From positions 32,179-96,178 of the forward strand of contig CAKSPH010000006.1 in assembly GCA_934481355.1 (NCBI GenBank): a stretch of 64,000 nt of DNA, in the 5' to 3' direction. Shown piece after piece: positions 43,812 to 54,251 of this stretch. The position numbers and the translations under genes are program-made. Every line of letters starts with the position of its first letter. The first letter of the stretch is position 1. Under the pieces are notes generated by a model. The model was not told where the DNA came from. It saw nothing but the letters and a program-made list of their open reading frames with translations, and did no database searches. The stretch is from an uncultured Oscillospiraceae bacterium (lineage in GTDB: Bacteria > Bacillota > Clostridia > Oscillospirales > Ruminococcaceae).

Positions 43812-44004
43812 ATAAAAACCTCATTTCTTCTCTTCACAGGTCAACCAGAAGCCTGTGGCAAACTATGTATTCCACGGCAGAACAGCCTGCTGTGTACTGT
43901 CTTCATTCTACCATATTACTCGGGCGATGTCAACATCATTCGTGAATTAGACGGTTACTTACACAAAATTTTCACTTTGCGTACACCTTTCATGAACAGA
44001 TTGC

Positions 44005-44427
44005 CTATTTTTCCAGCCACTGGCTCATTCCCGCGCCGAGCAGCTCGTTAGGTCTGTCGCGGAACCCGAACTGCCTGTAAAACGGCTCGCGCTCCTTTGC
44101 TGACATCAGATAGACCACTATCTTCTCGCCGGGCTCCAGCGTGGAATAAAGGTAATCCATCGTGCGGTGCATCATCTGCTTTCCGATTCCCTTATGCTGG
44201 TACTCCGGAATAACTATCACGTCCGTGATGAAATTTGCATAGCCGCCCTCTGAAAGCACGCGTATCATTCCAACGCACCTGCCGTTGTCGCGCACGGTCG
44301 TGATGTGAAACGCATTGTTCAGCACGTTCCTGCATATCCGGTCGGAAAGAGGCATGAAATTCACCAGCCGGCGCATTTCCTTGTATTCCTCCAGCGAGGG
44401 AGCCACGTCCTTAAATTCAAGCTCCAT
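44005..44427 (-). CDS. GNAT-family N-acetyltransferase
   Basis: A 140-residue acetyltransferase with VRDNGRCVGMIRVLSEGGYANFITDVIVIPEYQHKGIGKQMMHRTMDYLYS, the acetyl-CoA-binding R/QxxGxG loop, and a final FYRQFGFRDRPNELLGAGMSQW. Substrate unknown. It lies downstream of ftsH, 66 bp away, with a hairpin between. Confidence 0.85.
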   Translation of the reverse strand: MELEFKDVAPSLEEYKEMRRLVNFMPLSDRICRNVLNNAFHITTVRDNGRCVGMIRVLSEGGYANFITDVIVIPEYQHKGIGKQMMHRTMDYLYSTLEPGEKIVVYLMSAKEREPFYRQFGFRDRPNELLGAGMSQWLEK

Positions 44428-44452
44428 ATTGTTCTCCTTTTTTTCACACCAA

Positions 44453-44477
44453 GAGCCGCCCGGAAATCGGACGGCTC
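44453..44477 (-). terminator. Hairpin after ftsH
   Basis: GAGCCG…CGGCTC forms a stem on the minus strand 17 bp after the ftsH stop; no T run follows directly, so it is only a weak terminator candidate. Confidence 0.4.
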
Positions 44478-44493
44478 AGTATCTCTATCATAT

Positions 44494-46518
44494 TCAGTTC
44501 TGCGCGTTGTCTTCGGGCTTATCCTCCGGCTTGTTATCAGCCTTTTCTTCCGGGAGGTCTGCCTCGGGCATTTCATCGCTCCCGGGCTTTTCAGCCGTGA
44601 TGTCCGGGATATTCTCGGCGGGCTTCTGCTTTTCGTTGCCGTCGATGTCTATCTCGTCTGCCATCAGACGGTAGAAGTCTACTCCTTCTATCTTCTCATG
44701 CTTCATGAGGTACTGCGCGCAGCGCTCCAGAAGGTCGTGGTGGTCGGTGAGTATCTCCTTTGCCTTCTCATAGCCGGTTTCTATGAGCTCGCGTATCTCG
44801 CCGTCTATCTCAGCCGCCACATTCTCGGAGTAGTTGCGTCCCTGGGAGTAATCCCTGCCGAGGAACACTTCCTGATTCTCGTGGCCGTAGAGTATCGGAC
44901 CGAGCTTCTCGGAAAAGCCGTAGCGCGTTACCATGTTCCTTGCAACGGATGTTGCACGCTCGATATCATTGGAAGCGCCGGTGGAAATGTCGTCAAGAAT
45001 GAGCTTCTCAGCCACACGTCCGCCGAGGAGCACGATTATCTCCTCTTCCATGTAGGTCTTGCTAACAAATGATCTGTCCTTCTCAGGAACGTGCATCGTG
45101 AATCCGCCCGCCATGCCGCGGGGAACGATGGACACCTGATGTACCTTATCCTGCGTCTTGCAGAAATAGGTCGTTATCGCGTGGCCTGCCTCGTGATAGG
45201 CGGTAAGGCGCTTTTCGTCCGGAGTTACAACCCGGGACTTCTTCTCGGGACCTGCAACCACCTTGATGGTAGCCTCCTCGATATCCTGCTTGGTGATGGC
45301 ACGGCGGTTTGCACGCGCCGCAAGCAGAGCCGCCTCGTTAACGAGGTTTTCGAGGTCGGCGCCGGTGAACCCGGCAGTGGTAGCCGCGATGGTCTTGAGA
45401 TCAACGTCAGGACCCATGTTCTTATTTCTGGTGTGTACCTTGAGTATCTCCTCCCTGCCCTTGATGTCGGGGTAGTTTACGACGATCTGTCTGTCGAAGC
45501 GTCCGGGACGGAGCAGAGCCGGGTCAAGGATATCACGGCGGTTTGTAGCCGCCATTACGATGATGGAGTCGTTCTCGGTAAAGCCGTCCATCTCAACAAG
45601 GAGCTGATTCAGGGTCTGCTCGCGCTCGTCGTGGCCGCCGCCGAGACCTGCGCCTCTCTGGCGTCCGACAGCGTCTATCTCGTCAATAAAGATGATGGAC
45701 GGGGTCTTTTTCTTCGCCTGCTCGAACAGGTCGCGCACTCTGGAAGCGCCAACGCCGACGAACATCTCAACGAAGTCGGAACCGCTTATGGAGAAGAACG
45801 GAGCTCCAGCCTCGCCTGCGACTGCCTTTGCAAGCAGGGTCTTACCGGTTCCGGGAGGGCCCACAAGCAGAACGCCCTTGGGAACTCTCGCGCCGATCTC
45901 GCGGTACTTTCCGGGATTCTTCAGAAAGTCAACGATCTCCTCGAGCTCCTGCTTTTCCTCGTCCGCGCCGGCTACATCGTCAAACGTGACCTTCTTGCCG
46001 GTCTGCTGGCGGACGTTCGCGCGTGAGAATGTGGACATCTTTCCGCCGCCTGTGCTCTGGCGCATTACGATAACGGTGAATATTATCATTACGCCCACAA
46101 GCAGAAGATACGGAAGCACGCTCGTCAGGAACGTGTTGTCAGAAATCGGGATATAGTCCTCCACCAGCGGGGAGGTGGGGTTCGCCTCGTTATAGCGCTG
46201 GCGGTAGTACGCCATGTGGCCTTCCTCGTTGTAGCCGGAATTGATGTCGTTGATGAAAATGCTGACATTCGGCACCGTGTATGTGTGCGCCGGCTTGCTG
46301 CCGTCCTCGCCCTTCAGACGATATGTCAGCGCGCCGCTGCCAAGGTCGAGCTTGTACTCGGAAACGTTCAGCGAATCAAACTCCGCGATAACGCTGGAAT
46401 AAGTAGTCACTGTGCTCCCCGCGCTGGTTGCCATGTTAAGTACGGATACCAGGCCGATGATAAGCAGGAAGATAATTACCAGATAGATAATTACACCCTT
46501 TAACTTGTTTGAATTCAT
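44494..46518 (-). CDS. ftsH: ATP-dependent zinc metalloprotease FtsH
   Basis: A 674-residue membrane AAA+ protease. Span 1 is at about 8-28 and span 2 near 130-150, with an extracellular domain between. Then Walker [10 protein letters not shown], Walker [12 protein letters not shown], the second region of homology ([21 protein letters not shown]) and the zinc motif HEAGH are present. The C-terminal tail is acidic and Pro/Glu/Asp-rich. It degrades misfolded and regulatory membrane proteins. It has its own promoter and follows tilS, as in many Bacillota (tilS-hpt-ftsH), though hpt is absent here. Confidence 0.95.
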   Translation of the reverse strand: MNSNKLKGVIIYLVIIFLLIIGLVSVLNMATSAGSTVTTYSSVIAEFDSLNVSEYKLDLGSGALTYRLKGEDGSKPAHTYTVPNVSIFINDINSGYNEEGHMAYYRQRYNEANPTSPLVEDYIPISDNTFLTSVLPYLLLVGVMIIFTVIVMRQSTGGGKMSTFSRANVRQQTGKKVTFDDVAGADEEKQELEEIVDFLKNPGKYREIGARVPKGVLLVGPPGTGKTLLAKAVAGEAGAPFFSISGSDFVEMFVGVGASRVRDLFEQAKKKTPSIIFIDEIDAVGRQRGAGLGGGHDEREQTLNQLLVEMDGFTENDSIIVMAATNRRDILDPALLRPGRFDRQIVVNYPDIKGREEILKVHTRNKNMGPDVDLKTIAATTAGFTGADLENLVNEAALLAARANRRAITKQDIEEATIKVVAGPEKKSRVVTPDEKRLTAYHEAGHAITTYFCKTQDKVHQVSIVPRGMAGGFTMHVPEKDRSFVSKTYMEEEIIVLLGGRVAEKLILDDISTGASNDIERATSVARNMVTRYGFSEKLGPILYGHENQEVFLGRDYSQGRNYSENVAAEIDGEIRELIETGYEKAKEILTDHHDLLERCAQYLMKHEKIEGVDFYRLMADEIDIDGNEKQKPAENIPDITAEKPGSDEMPEADLPEEKADNKPEDKPEDNAQN

Positions 46519-46618
46519 TAATACCGCCTTTCCGGAAATTACTCCTCGGATTTATAATTAAGAGGTGGATCTTAATAGTAAGCTGATATAATTGTCCCCT
46601 TTTATTCGGACAAAAATT

Positions 46619-46647
46619 ATTATACCACACTTTGAAACAAAATGCAA
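46619..46647 (-). promoter_or_regulatory. ftsH promoter
   Basis: On the minus strand TTGCAT (46647-46642), 17-bp spacer, extended -10 TGGTATAAT with TATAAT at 46624-46619. The leader contains TTGTCC and GGACAA as an inverted pair around 46592-46613, a possible operator or hairpin. Confidence 0.6.
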
Positions 46648-46705
46648 ATAATTTCGGTGAATATTTGCTGAAAATTTGATACAGAAACCGCCGTTTGTCG
46701 AAAAA

Positions 46706-47674
46706 CTAAGCTTCATGCTTGCGGTAGTGCTGCTCCGCTTCCTCGATGTAAGCGGCACCCCGCTTCACCACGAAGAATTTTCCCCGGCAGGGATTGAATT
46801 TCCCGCGCCCGGCGGCGAGTATTTCTGCGGCTGTGTTTATGCGCAGCGCGCTGGGCTCTATTCCTCCTGCGAAGAAGATCAGCTTTATTGCGCGGCTCTG
46901 CACCGGCTTCGGGAGCTTCGCCAGCGCCGCAGAATCGTAGCAGCCTGGCTTTTTGGCGGATTCAAGCGCCTGCCTTGCCATCTCCTCCAGAAAATCGCTG
47001 TCCTCCCGCAGACTTTTTTCCATGCGGTTCATCGTCGAAAACAGGGAGCCGTTTATTTTAAGCATTTCCGGCAGTATTATGTGCCGTATCTTATTTCTGG
47101 TGTAGTCGTCGCAGAGGTTCGTTTTGTCCGTGACCCACGACAGTCCCCGGCTGTTGCAGTACTCCTCAACATCGTTACGGGTGCAGTAGATAAGCGGCCG
47201 CACGATGTTCCCGCGAACCGGCGGAACTCCGCAAAGCCCCTTGAGCCCGGTGCCGCGCATGAGGTTCAGCAGGACTGTCTCCGCACAGTCGTTCGAACTG
47301 TGAGCGGTGGCTAACTTCTTCCCCGCGGACACCTCCGAGAAGAAATCGTACCGAACGCGGCGGGCGCATTCCTCAAGACTCTCGTGCTTCTGCCGCATGG
47401 AGCCTACCTCCGCCTCCCTGACGAAAAGCGGTATCCCCAGCCCGGAGCACAGCTCCTGACAGAAACGCATATCGCCGTCGCTCTCCCCGCCCCGGAGGTG
47501 ATGGTTGATGTGACACGCCGAAACCGTTATGCCAAGCTCCCCTGAGAGCTCGTTCAGCGCATAAAGCAGGGAAACGCTGTCCGCCCCGCCGGAAAGCGCG
47601 GCAACCACAGCGTCACCCCTCTGTAACATTTTGTAGTCGGACACCGCCGACCTTATCTTTTCAAGAAAGTCCAT
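46706..47674 (-). CDS. tilS: tRNA(Ile)-lysidine synthase
   Basis: A 322-residue PP-loop enzyme that makes lysidine at C34 of tRNA-Ile(CAU). It has the PP-loop SGGADSVSLL (about 30-39), HINHHLRGGESDGD and AHSSNDCAETVLLNLMRGTGLKGLCGVPP. It is shorter than Bacillus TilS (about 470 residues) and appears to lack the far C-terminal domain, as in other short bacterial forms. It lies 12 bp after dnaB. Confidence 0.92.
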   Translation of the reverse strand: MDFLEKIRSAVSDYKMLQRGDAVVAALSGGADSVSLLYALNELSGELGITVSACHINHHLRGGESDGDMRFCQELCSGLGIPLFVREAEVGSMRQKHESLEECARRVRYDFFSEVSAGKKLATAHSSNDCAETVLLNLMRGTGLKGLCGVPPVRGNIVRPLIYCTRNDVEEYCNSRGLSWVTDKTNLCDDYTRNKIRHIILPEMLKINGSLFSTMNRMEKSLREDSDFLEEMARQALESAKKPGCYDSAALAKLPKPVQSRAIKLIFFAGGIEPSALRINTAAEILAAGRGKFNPCRGKFFVVKRGAAYIEEAEQHYRKHEA

Positions 47675-47685
47675 TGCAGACCTCG

Positions 47686-49047
47686 TTACTGCTCACTGCG
47701 GAACTCCGCATTAGTGAAGCGTGTGTATTCTCCGTCCCAGCCGAGCGGAACAGTTCCCGTTTCGCCGTGACGGTTCTTTGCGACGATGCATTCGCAGGAA
47801 TTAACGTTCGGGTCGGTCTTGTCGTAGTACGCGTTGCGGTAGAGGAACATTACGATATCCGCGTCCTGCTCGATGGAGCCGGATTCACGCAGGTCGGAAA
47901 GCATGGGTCGCTTGTCCGGACGCTGCTCGGGACCTCGCGCCAGCTGCGACAGCGTGATGACCGGAACGTTCAGTTCCTTTGCCATTATCTTCAGATTTCG
48001 CGTTATCTCGGAGATCTCCACAACGCGGTTTCCGTTGTAGTTCTTGTTGGAGGTCATAAGCTGTAAATAGTCGATGACCACCAGCCCGAGGTTCTTCATT
48101 CTGCGGAGCTTCGCCTTCATCGCCGCGACAGTCGCTCCGCCCGTGGTATCGTCAATGTAGATGTTCAGTCTGGAGAGAACATCCGCCGCCCTGCCGATGT
48201 CCTTCCACTTTTCCTCCGGGATATCGCCGGTTTTCATGCTGTCGGAGGTCAGCGACGCCTCGCTGCTTATCATACGGTTTACGATCTGCTCCTTGGACAT
48301 TTCAAGGCTGAATACGGCTATCGACTTGTCCGGATATTTCTTCCCGACATTCGTTGCAATGTTCATTGCAAACGATGTCTTACCCATACCGGGGCGAGCC
48401 GCGAGAATTATCAGGTCGGAGCGGTTGAGACCGTATATCCGCTTGTCGAGCTCGCGGTACAGCGTGGAAAGTCCCGTTATGCCGGGTCCGTTTCCGCTGC
48501 GCGCCTTTTTGTACAGCTCGTTGATGGCGTTCATGTTCTCAAGGACTATGCCACTGATGTGCGTAAGTCCCTTGACATCTGTGCCGTTGCGGATATCGAA
48601 GATCTTCTGTTCCGCAAAATCTATCAGGGTGTTTGCGTCCTCAGCGCCCTCGTTTGCCGCGTCGATTATGTCCTTGGCGGCAAAAATAAGGCTGCGTGCC
48701 ATATACTTGTCGGTGACTATCGACGCGTACTTCTCAACGGAGGAAATGCTCGGCACCGCCTGCATTATGCGGGTGAGGTACTCCTTGCCCTGCTCCGCCG
48801 TTTCGAAGACTCCCTGACGCATGGTCGCCTCAAGGACGGTGACGATGTCTATCCTGTCGTTGGCAAGGAACATATTCAGCATTACGCCGAACACATTCCG
48901 GTTTATATCCGCGTAAAAATACTCCGGCTGGAGCACCGATACAAGGTCGTTCATAACGTCGCTGCTCATGAGGACAGCGCCCAGCACCGACTGCTCCGCG
49001 TCGAGATTGTACGGGATATTTATGCCGGAGAGGTCATACTCCGCCAT
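47686..49047 (-). CDS. dnaB: Replicative DNA helicase DnaB
   Basis: A 453-residue hexameric helicase. The N-terminal domain (PYNLDAEQSVLGAVLM) is followed by a linker and the RecA-like domain with Walker A AARPGMGKTSFAMNIA, Walker B GLVVIDYLQLM and the DLRESGSIEQDADIVMFLYR arginine-finger region. It lies 1 bp after rplI; rplI-dnaB is a common order. Confidence 0.95.
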   Translation of the reverse strand: MAEYDLSGINIPYNLDAEQSVLGAVLMSSDVMNDLVSVLQPEYFYADINRNVFGVMLNMFLANDRIDIVTVLEATMRQGVFETAEQGKEYLTRIMQAVPSISSVEKYASIVTDKYMARSLIFAAKDIIDAANEGAEDANTLIDFAEQKIFDIRNGTDVKGLTHISGIVLENMNAINELYKKARSGNGPGITGLSTLYRELDKRIYGLNRSDLIILAARPGMGKTSFAMNIATNVGKKYPDKSIAVFSLEMSKEQIVNRMISSEASLTSDSMKTGDIPEEKWKDIGRAADVLSRLNIYIDDTTGGATVAAMKAKLRRMKNLGLVVIDYLQLMTSNKNYNGNRVVEISEITRNLKIMAKELNVPVITLSQLARGPEQRPDKRPMLSDLRESGSIEQDADIVMFLYRNAYYDKTDPNVNSCECIVAKNRHGETGTVPLGWDGEYTRFTNAEFRSEQ

Positions 49048-49048
49048 A

Positions 49049-49495
49049 TCAGCCCTCGACTACGCTTACTGTGAACTTTGCGGAAACGCCCGCGTACAGC
49101 TTTGCCTCTGCCGCGAAATCTCCGAAGCCTTCTATCTTGAGGTTAAGCACGATCTTCTTCTTGTCAACGTCGCAGCCGAGCTCCTGCTTGATAGCTGCGG
49201 AGACCTCCTTGGAGGTAACGGTGCCGAACAGTCTGCCGTTCTGACCCGCCTTGGCCTTTACGGTGATCTTCTTGTCCTTCAGCTTTTCAGCGATCTCCCT
49301 GGCGTTTGCCACGTCAACGTCTATCTTGTGCTGTGCGGAGTCCTTCTGACCCTGAAGCAGGTTCAGGTTCTTTGCGGAAGCCTCCTGCGCGAGTCCTTTC
49401 TTAATAAGGAAGTTTATGCCGTAACCGTCCTTGACTTCCTTGACCTCGCCCTTCTTGCCTGTGCCCTTAACGTCCTGAAGCAGAATTACCTTCAT
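49049..49495 (-). CDS. rplI: Ribosomal protein L9
   Basis: A 148-residue 50S protein. The N-terminal RNA-binding domain ([36 protein letters not shown]) is joined by a long helix to the C-terminal domain ([21 protein letters not shown]). Length and both domains are normal. It lies 13 bp after gdpP. Confidence 0.96.
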   Translation of the reverse strand: MKVILLQDVKGTGKKGEVKEVKDGYGINFLIKKGLAQEASAKNLNLLQGQKDSAQHKIDVDVANAREIAEKLKDKKITVKAKAGQNGRLFGTVTSKEVSAAIKQELGCDVDKKKIVLNLKIEGFGDFAAEAKLYAGVSAKFTVSVVEG

Positions 49496-49508
49496 TGTGT
49501 TTTCCTCC

Positions 49509-51593
49509 TTATTCCTGCGGCAGATTGTTGTAGTAGCTCTCGATCGCGTCCTCGAGCTTCTGCACTGCCTCTTCCTTAGATATGTTGTAGAGCTGTGCGC
49601 CGGCCATGGTGAGATGTCCGCCGCCGTCGTCCTTCTTGTTTCCTATATTCTCCATCAGCACCTGAACGTTCACCTTTCCGAGGGAACGCGCGCTGTAACT
49701 CCAGCCGTTTTCAATCGGATAAACGGTCACGGAGGCGTCAACGCCGGTGATGTTAAGCATTTCGTCAGCCGCCTGCGAGCATACCACGCGGATATTGCTG
49801 AAATTCTCCTCCACGATGGAAACCGCGAAGCCGCGCAGGAAATACGCCTTTGCAACAACCTGCGACTTGTGTATCCTGTCCTCCTTGGAGGTCGCGAAAA
49901 GCTCCTTGACGAGTATCGTGTTGGCTCCGCACTTTTTAAGCCGCGCGGCGGCCTCGAACGTTGCCTCGCCGGTGCGCATTACGAAGTCCTTGGTGTCAAG
50001 GGTGATCCCCGCCAGAAGAGCCTCAGCCTCCAGCGGCTGGAGCTTGCCCGCGTCCCCGAAGTACTGGAGCAGGTCCGTTACCATTTCAGAGGCGGAGGAA
50101 GCGTTGGGGTCGACCCAGCTTATCGCCGCCTGTATCTCATTGTCCGCCTTGCGGTGGTGGTCTATCACGACGATGTGGCTCGGGTCCGCCTTTTCGTAGA
50201 GCTCCCGGCTCTCGACCTTTTTCTCGATGTGGGTGTCAACGATGAACAGCAGGGAGTTCTCGTTGAACCTCAGAGCAGCCACCTTGGGCTCAAGGAACAG
50301 CCCCGGCTCATAGAGCTGCGGCTCGTCCTCGGGCCTGTCGAAGCGCTGGAGGAGGTTCTCCGAAAGGTTCCTGCGGTTTCCGCCGGAATCCAGCTCCCGG
50401 CTTACGCAGGCATAGGCGTCCTTTCCCATGCGCCGGAGCGCCGCGGCAAGGCCTATCGCCGCGCCAACGCTGTCGTAGTCCCCGTAGCCGTGTCCCATTA
50501 TGTACACCTTGTCTGCGGAGTTCATCAGCGCCTTTATGCGGTCGGCGGTTATTCTGGTGCGCACGCTGCCGCTGTTGCGCTCGGTGCGCTGGGTTTCCGC
50601 GCCGAAGTAATCATAGCCGGCACCGTTGCGTATTACCGCCTGATCGCCGCCTCTGCCTATCGCCTTGTTGAGCGCCTCCCATGCGTAGCTCTCGCTCTCC
50701 GCAAGTGTGAAAGCCGTCCTGCCCACGCCTATTGAAAGCGTCACGGGAGTGCGGTCGTTGAGCTTTATATTCTGGCGGACCTCTTCAAGAAGCTTCACTC
50801 GCTCGTCCGCCATTTCCTGTACATATCTGTCCTCAAGGACAACGATGAACTTGTCGCCTGAGATCTTTCTCAGCACGGCGTTCTTCTGGGAGAAGTAATT
50901 CTCCAGCAGCTTGTCTATCTGCGCGCTGATGATGGTCTTTTCGCTCTCGCGGTTGTTGCCGACGGTCTCGTCGTAGTTGTCCACGGAGATTATCGCAACA
51001 ACCGGCTTTGACTTGCGGTGCTCGTCCTGCAAGTCCTTCAGGCTGGTGATATCCTCGAAGAACAGGACGCTCACTTCCTCGCTGTCCTGAACCTCGGCGC
51101 GCTTCCCCTTCCTTCCGCGGGACTCCGTGAGAGCCGCTCCGCGCTCCAGCGGGATCGCCTTGGCGATGTACCATCTGCCGTTGACCTCTATCTCCCTGCC
51201 GTCGCCCTCCAGCATGGCGAGGGAATCGGTGAGCACCTCGTCAATGCTGCTGTTGTCATCGTCCGGGTGGAAGAATTTCAGCGCAAAGGAATTGTTGAAA
51301 GAGAGTATGCGCCTTTCCTTGCTCACCACCGCCATGGGAAGCGGGTACTGGTCAAGGGCTTTCTGGTTGGCGTCGCTGATCGTGAGCCCGAGCCAGTCGT
51401 AATACGCGTATTCATTCTTTCTTATCTGGAACAGCTTTCCTATCGCGAATCCCGCCACTGTAAGCAGTATCGGCAGCGATATCCAGAAAAGCGTTTTATT
51501 GTCGCGGAACAGCGCTATATCCAGAATTACAAGGCATACAGTCAGCGCCGTGACAAGTCCCAGCAGCAAATTGCTTCTGTACAGATTCTTCAA
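49509..51593 (-). CDS. gdpP: Cyclic-di-AMP phosphodiesterase GdpP
   Basis: A 694-residue membrane protein that hydrolyses c-di-AMP. Two N-terminal spans (about 10-55), a PAS domain (about 85-180), a degenerate GGDEF domain (about 200-330) where the signature reads KISGDKF, then DHH and DHHA1 domains with [21 protein letters not shown] and [11 protein letters not shown]. The manganese ligands are intact. The start is a TTG at 51593 supported by GGAGGAG. It is followed by rplI-dnaB, the typical Bacillota cluster. Confidence 0.93.
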   Translation of the reverse strand: MKNLYRSNLLLGLVTALTVCLVILDIALFRDNKTLFWISLPILLTVAGFAIGKLFQIRKNEYAYYDWLGLTISDANQKALDQYPLPMAVVSKERRILSFNNSFALKFFHPDDDNSSIDEVLTDSLAMLEGDGREIEVNGRWYIAKAIPLERGAALTESRGRKGKRAEVQDSEEVSVLFFEDITSLKDLQDEHRKSKPVVAIISVDNYDETVGNNRESEKTIISAQIDKLLENYFSQKNAVLRKISGDKFIVVLEDRYVQEMADERVKLLEEVRQNIKLNDRTPVTLSIGVGRTAFTLAESESYAWEALNKAIGRGGDQAVIRNGAGYDYFGAETQRTERNSGSVRTRITADRIKALMNSADKVYIMGHGYGDYDSVGAAIGLAAALRRMGKDAYACVSRELDSGGNRRNLSENLLQRFDRPEDEPQLYEPGLFLEPKVAALRFNENSLLFIVDTHIEKKVESRELYEKADPSHIVVIDHHRKADNEIQAAISWVDPNASSASEMVTDLLQYFGDAGKLQPLEAEALLAGITLDTKDFVMRTGEATFEAAARLKKCGANTILVKELFATSKEDRIHKSQVVAKAYFLRGFAVSIVEENFSNIRVVCSQAADEMLNITGVDASVTVYPIENGWSYSARSLGKVNVQVLMENIGNKKDDGGGHLTMAGAQLYNISKEEAVQKLEDAIESYYNNLPQE

Positions 51594-51636
51594 AAGAAGC
51601 TCCTCCTAACAAACCATTCGGGCAGGCGCCCGGAGA

Positions 51637-53613
51637 TCAGTCAGCCTTTCCCTGTACCTCCATGATTATCGGAAGTATCATCGGGCTGCGCTTGGTCCTG
51701 GAATAGATGTAGTCGCTAAGCGCGTCGCGCATTGCGGACTTTATGTTGCCCCACTCGCGGATATTTCGCTCGCGGCAGTTCTCCATGACCTGCTTCATAA
51801 GCTGCCTTGCTTCATCTATAAGCTCCTCGCTCTCGCGGACATACACAAAGCCGCGGGAAACGATGTCCGGACCCGCCAGCACGCAGCCGGATTCCCGGTC
51901 GATGGTCGCAACGATTATCATTACGCCGTCCTCCGCAAGGTGCTTTCTGTCGCGGAGAACCACGCTTCCTACGTCGCCGACGCCGTAGCCGTCCACCATC
52001 ACTCTGCCGGAGGGCACCGTGCCTGTGAACTTCATCTCAACGCCGTCGGTTTCGAGCACCTGTCCCACGTCGGAGATGAAGATGTTCTCTTCGGGAATAC
52101 CCATTCCCATGGCAAGCTTGCTGTGCTTCTTCATGTGCTTGTACTCGCCGTGTATCGGAATGAAGAACTTCGGCTTGGTGAGGGATATCATCATCTTCAG
52201 CTCTTCCTGACACGCGTGGCCGGAAACGTGAACCTCGTACATGGACTCGTAGATCACCTCCGCACCCTGCTTCATCAGCTCGTTGACTACCTTGGTGACA
52301 AGCTTCTCGTTGCCTGGGATAGGCGTTGCGGAAATTATGATGAAATCCATCGGCGTGATGGTGACCTGCCTGTGGTCGCCGCTGGACATTCTGGAAAGCG
52401 CGGAAAGCGGCTCGCCCTGACTTCCGGTAGTGCATATTACCAGCTTCTCGGGCGGGTACTTGTTTACGTCCTCGATGTCAACAAGAACGTCCTCCGGTAC
52501 CTTGACGTAATTCAGCTCGACCGCCTTTGCAATGACGTTCTGCATACTTCTGCCGGAAACAGCGACCTTCCTGTCGTGGATTATCGCCTGATCTATTATC
52601 TGCTGTATTCTGTGGATATTGCTGGAGAACGTCGCGATTATGATACGCTTGCCCTCCGCGGAATTGAACAGGTTCCTGAAGCTCTCGCCCACGGAGCGCT
52701 CGGACTTTGTGTAGCCGGGACGCTCTGCGTTGGTGCTCTCGGACATCAGCGCGAGAACTCCGCGGTTGCCCAGCTCGCCGAAGCGCGCGAGGTCGATTAT
52801 GCCGCCCTCTATCGGGGTATAGTCCACCTTGAAGTCGCCGGTGTGTATGATAACTCCAGCCGGGGTGTGGATAGCGAGCGCGCACGCGTCGGGAATGGAG
52901 TGGTTCACGCGGATAAACTCCACGGACATACAGCCCATGCGGACGTTCTGGCGCGGTTCGACAACGTTCAGGGAGGCCTGCGACAGCAGACCGTGCTCCT
53001 TAAGCTTGCCCTCTACAAGACCCAGAGTCAGGCGGGTGCCGTAGATCGGCACGTTTATCTTCTTGAGGAGGTACGGCAGGGCGCCGATGTGATCCTCGTG
53101 ACCGTGCGTGATTACTATTCCGCGGAAACGGTCCCTGTTCTTCTCAAGGTATGTGAAATCCGGAACGACAAGGTCAACGCCCGGCATCTCCTCGTCCGGG
53201 AACGCAAGTCCGCAGTCCACGATGAACATATCGTTGCAGCACTCGTAAACGTACAGGTTCTTTCCTATCTCGTTCAGTCCGCCCAGAGAAATGAAGCGGA
53301 CGGGCGCGCTGCGTATCTCCCGCGGCTTCTTTGCGGCGGAACGCTGAGCCGGACGGTTCTCGCCCTGCGCGCGGTTCTCCTGACGGCGGCGCTCGGGAGC
53401 CGATTTCTGCTCCTTGGGCTCTCTCGGCTCGCGCTTTTTCACGGGAGTGAATCTCGCGCGGTACTTCTTATCGTTCTTGTCGCCTTCCTTATTCTCGCGG
53501 GTCTCGCGCGGCTCCCTGACGGAAGCCTCCTGCTTCTGCGTGCGCTGGGCGCGGGGCTTGGGGGAGATGTTTTCGGTCTCAGTGAGGAGCTTGTTGTTAG
53601 TCAATAATCCCAT
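51637..53613 (-). CDS. rnj: Ribonuclease J
   Basis: A 658-residue beta-lactamase/beta-CASP ribonuclease for 5'-3' exo- and endonucleolytic RNA decay. The catalytic motif HGHEDHIG lies near residues 170-177, with later motifs HTGDFKVD, SESTNAERPGYT, TGSQGEP and HVSGHA. The first 100 residues are an extra, highly charged Arg/Lys/Glu-rich and probably disordered tail that precedes the usual start (VRFISLGGLNEIGKN). Such a tail may bind RNA or a partner. It is first in the rnj-gdpP-rplI-dnaB-tilS run and has a 460-base leader. Confidence 0.93.
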   Translation of the reverse strand: MGLLTNNKLLTETENISPKPRAQRTQKQEASVREPRETRENKEGDKNDKKYRARFTPVKKREPREPKEQKSAPERRRQENRAQGENRPAQRSAAKKPREIRSAPVRFISLGGLNEIGKNLYVYECCNDMFIVDCGLAFPDEEMPGVDLVVPDFTYLEKNRDRFRGIVITHGHEDHIGALPYLLKKINVPIYGTRLTLGLVEGKLKEHGLLSQASLNVVEPRQNVRMGCMSVEFIRVNHSIPDACALAIHTPAGVIIHTGDFKVDYTPIEGGIIDLARFGELGNRGVLALMSESTNAERPGYTKSERSVGESFRNLFNSAEGKRIIIATFSSNIHRIQQIIDQAIIHDRKVAVSGRSMQNVIAKAVELNYVKVPEDVLVDIEDVNKYPPEKLVICTTGSQGEPLSALSRMSSGDHRQVTITPMDFIIISATPIPGNEKLVTKVVNELMKQGAEVIYESMYEVHVSGHACQEELKMMISLTKPKFFIPIHGEYKHMKKHSKLAMGMGIPEENIFISDVGQVLETDGVEMKFTGTVPSGRVMVDGYGVGDVGSVVLRDRKHLAEDGVMIIVATIDRESGCVLAGPDIVSRGFVYVRESEELIDEARQLMKQVMENCRERNIREWGNIKSAMRDALSDYIYSRTKRSPMILPIIMEVQGKAD

Positions 53614-54072
53614 TAAAAATGTCCTTTCTCAGTGTGCAGAAGAACATATCAGACCCCGCAGGGCACACTCTCCCCGCAGAATTCGGGGAACAGGCAGCAT
53701 TATCCCCTATACGGCGTCCGCAGATAAATAAGTATATACAGCGGCACAGATGGTTAAATGAAATTCTCCGGCGCTGCGGTGCGATGACAGGCTGCGGCAA
53801 TGGCGGAGCCGCACCCCTGTCAGCGTTTGAGTAAAATGGCAATGCGGAACGGACCCGCGCCAGCGGGCGAATGATGCCCCGGCACGGACAGCCGTATTCC
53901 CGGACTTCCGGGAGGGAGCTGCTGACAGCTCAGATATATAGCAACTGCAAATTATTTCCTGTATCTGTTATCTATATTTGACCGCAGGAGCGCGATTATA
54001 CACAGGCGCGGCGGCGGCTTAATATCAAAGCAAGCAAGGATTCCGGTCTGTAATTACCGGACATATGTATTA
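53614..54072 (-). other. Long structured leader of RNase J mRNA
   Basis: A consensus promoter ends at 54073, so about 450 bases of untranslated RNA precede the RNase J start codon at 53613. On the minus strand this region contains several hairpins: TCCGG/CCGGA near 54035-54055, GAGCTG/CAGCTC near 53915-53930, and a 13-bp interrupted stem (TGACAGG-TGCGGC with GCCGCA-CCTGTCA, 53785-53822). No reading frame with a ribosome site was found. It does not show recognisable tmRNA, RNase P or 6S features. It may be a cis-regulatory leader or a separate small RNA. Confidence 0.55.
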
Positions 54073-54101
54073 ATTATACCTCTTTTCCGTTTAATTGTCA
54101 A
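54073..54101 (-). promoter_or_regulatory. RNase J promoter
   Basis: On the minus strand TTGACA (54101-54096), a 17-bp spacer and TATAAT (54078-54073): full consensus. Confidence 0.8.
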
Positions 54102-54174
54102 GTGGTATGCTTTTTCCGCTGAATTGCCGGGCGGTACGCGGGTATAATATGGCACACGGAGATGCTGACGGCGC

Positions 54175-54203
54175 TTGACAAATTATAATGTTTGCTGTAT
54201 AAT
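54175..54203 (+). promoter_or_regulatory. radC-uvrB-uvrA operon promoter
   Basis: TTGACA (54175-54180), a 17-bp spacer and TATAAT (54198-54203), about 50 bp before radC. No LexA-type box could be confirmed by eye. Confidence 0.8.
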
Positions 54204-54251
54204 GTAAGCGTACTTGTTCACAACAATTTGCAAACGTGAAAGAGGTCGCAT

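Noticed and set aside
53614..54072. The RNase J leader as tmRNA, RNase P RNA or 6S RNA
   Set aside because: No tRNA-like end, tag-peptide frame, conserved RNase P cores or single long 6S-type hairpin could be seen.
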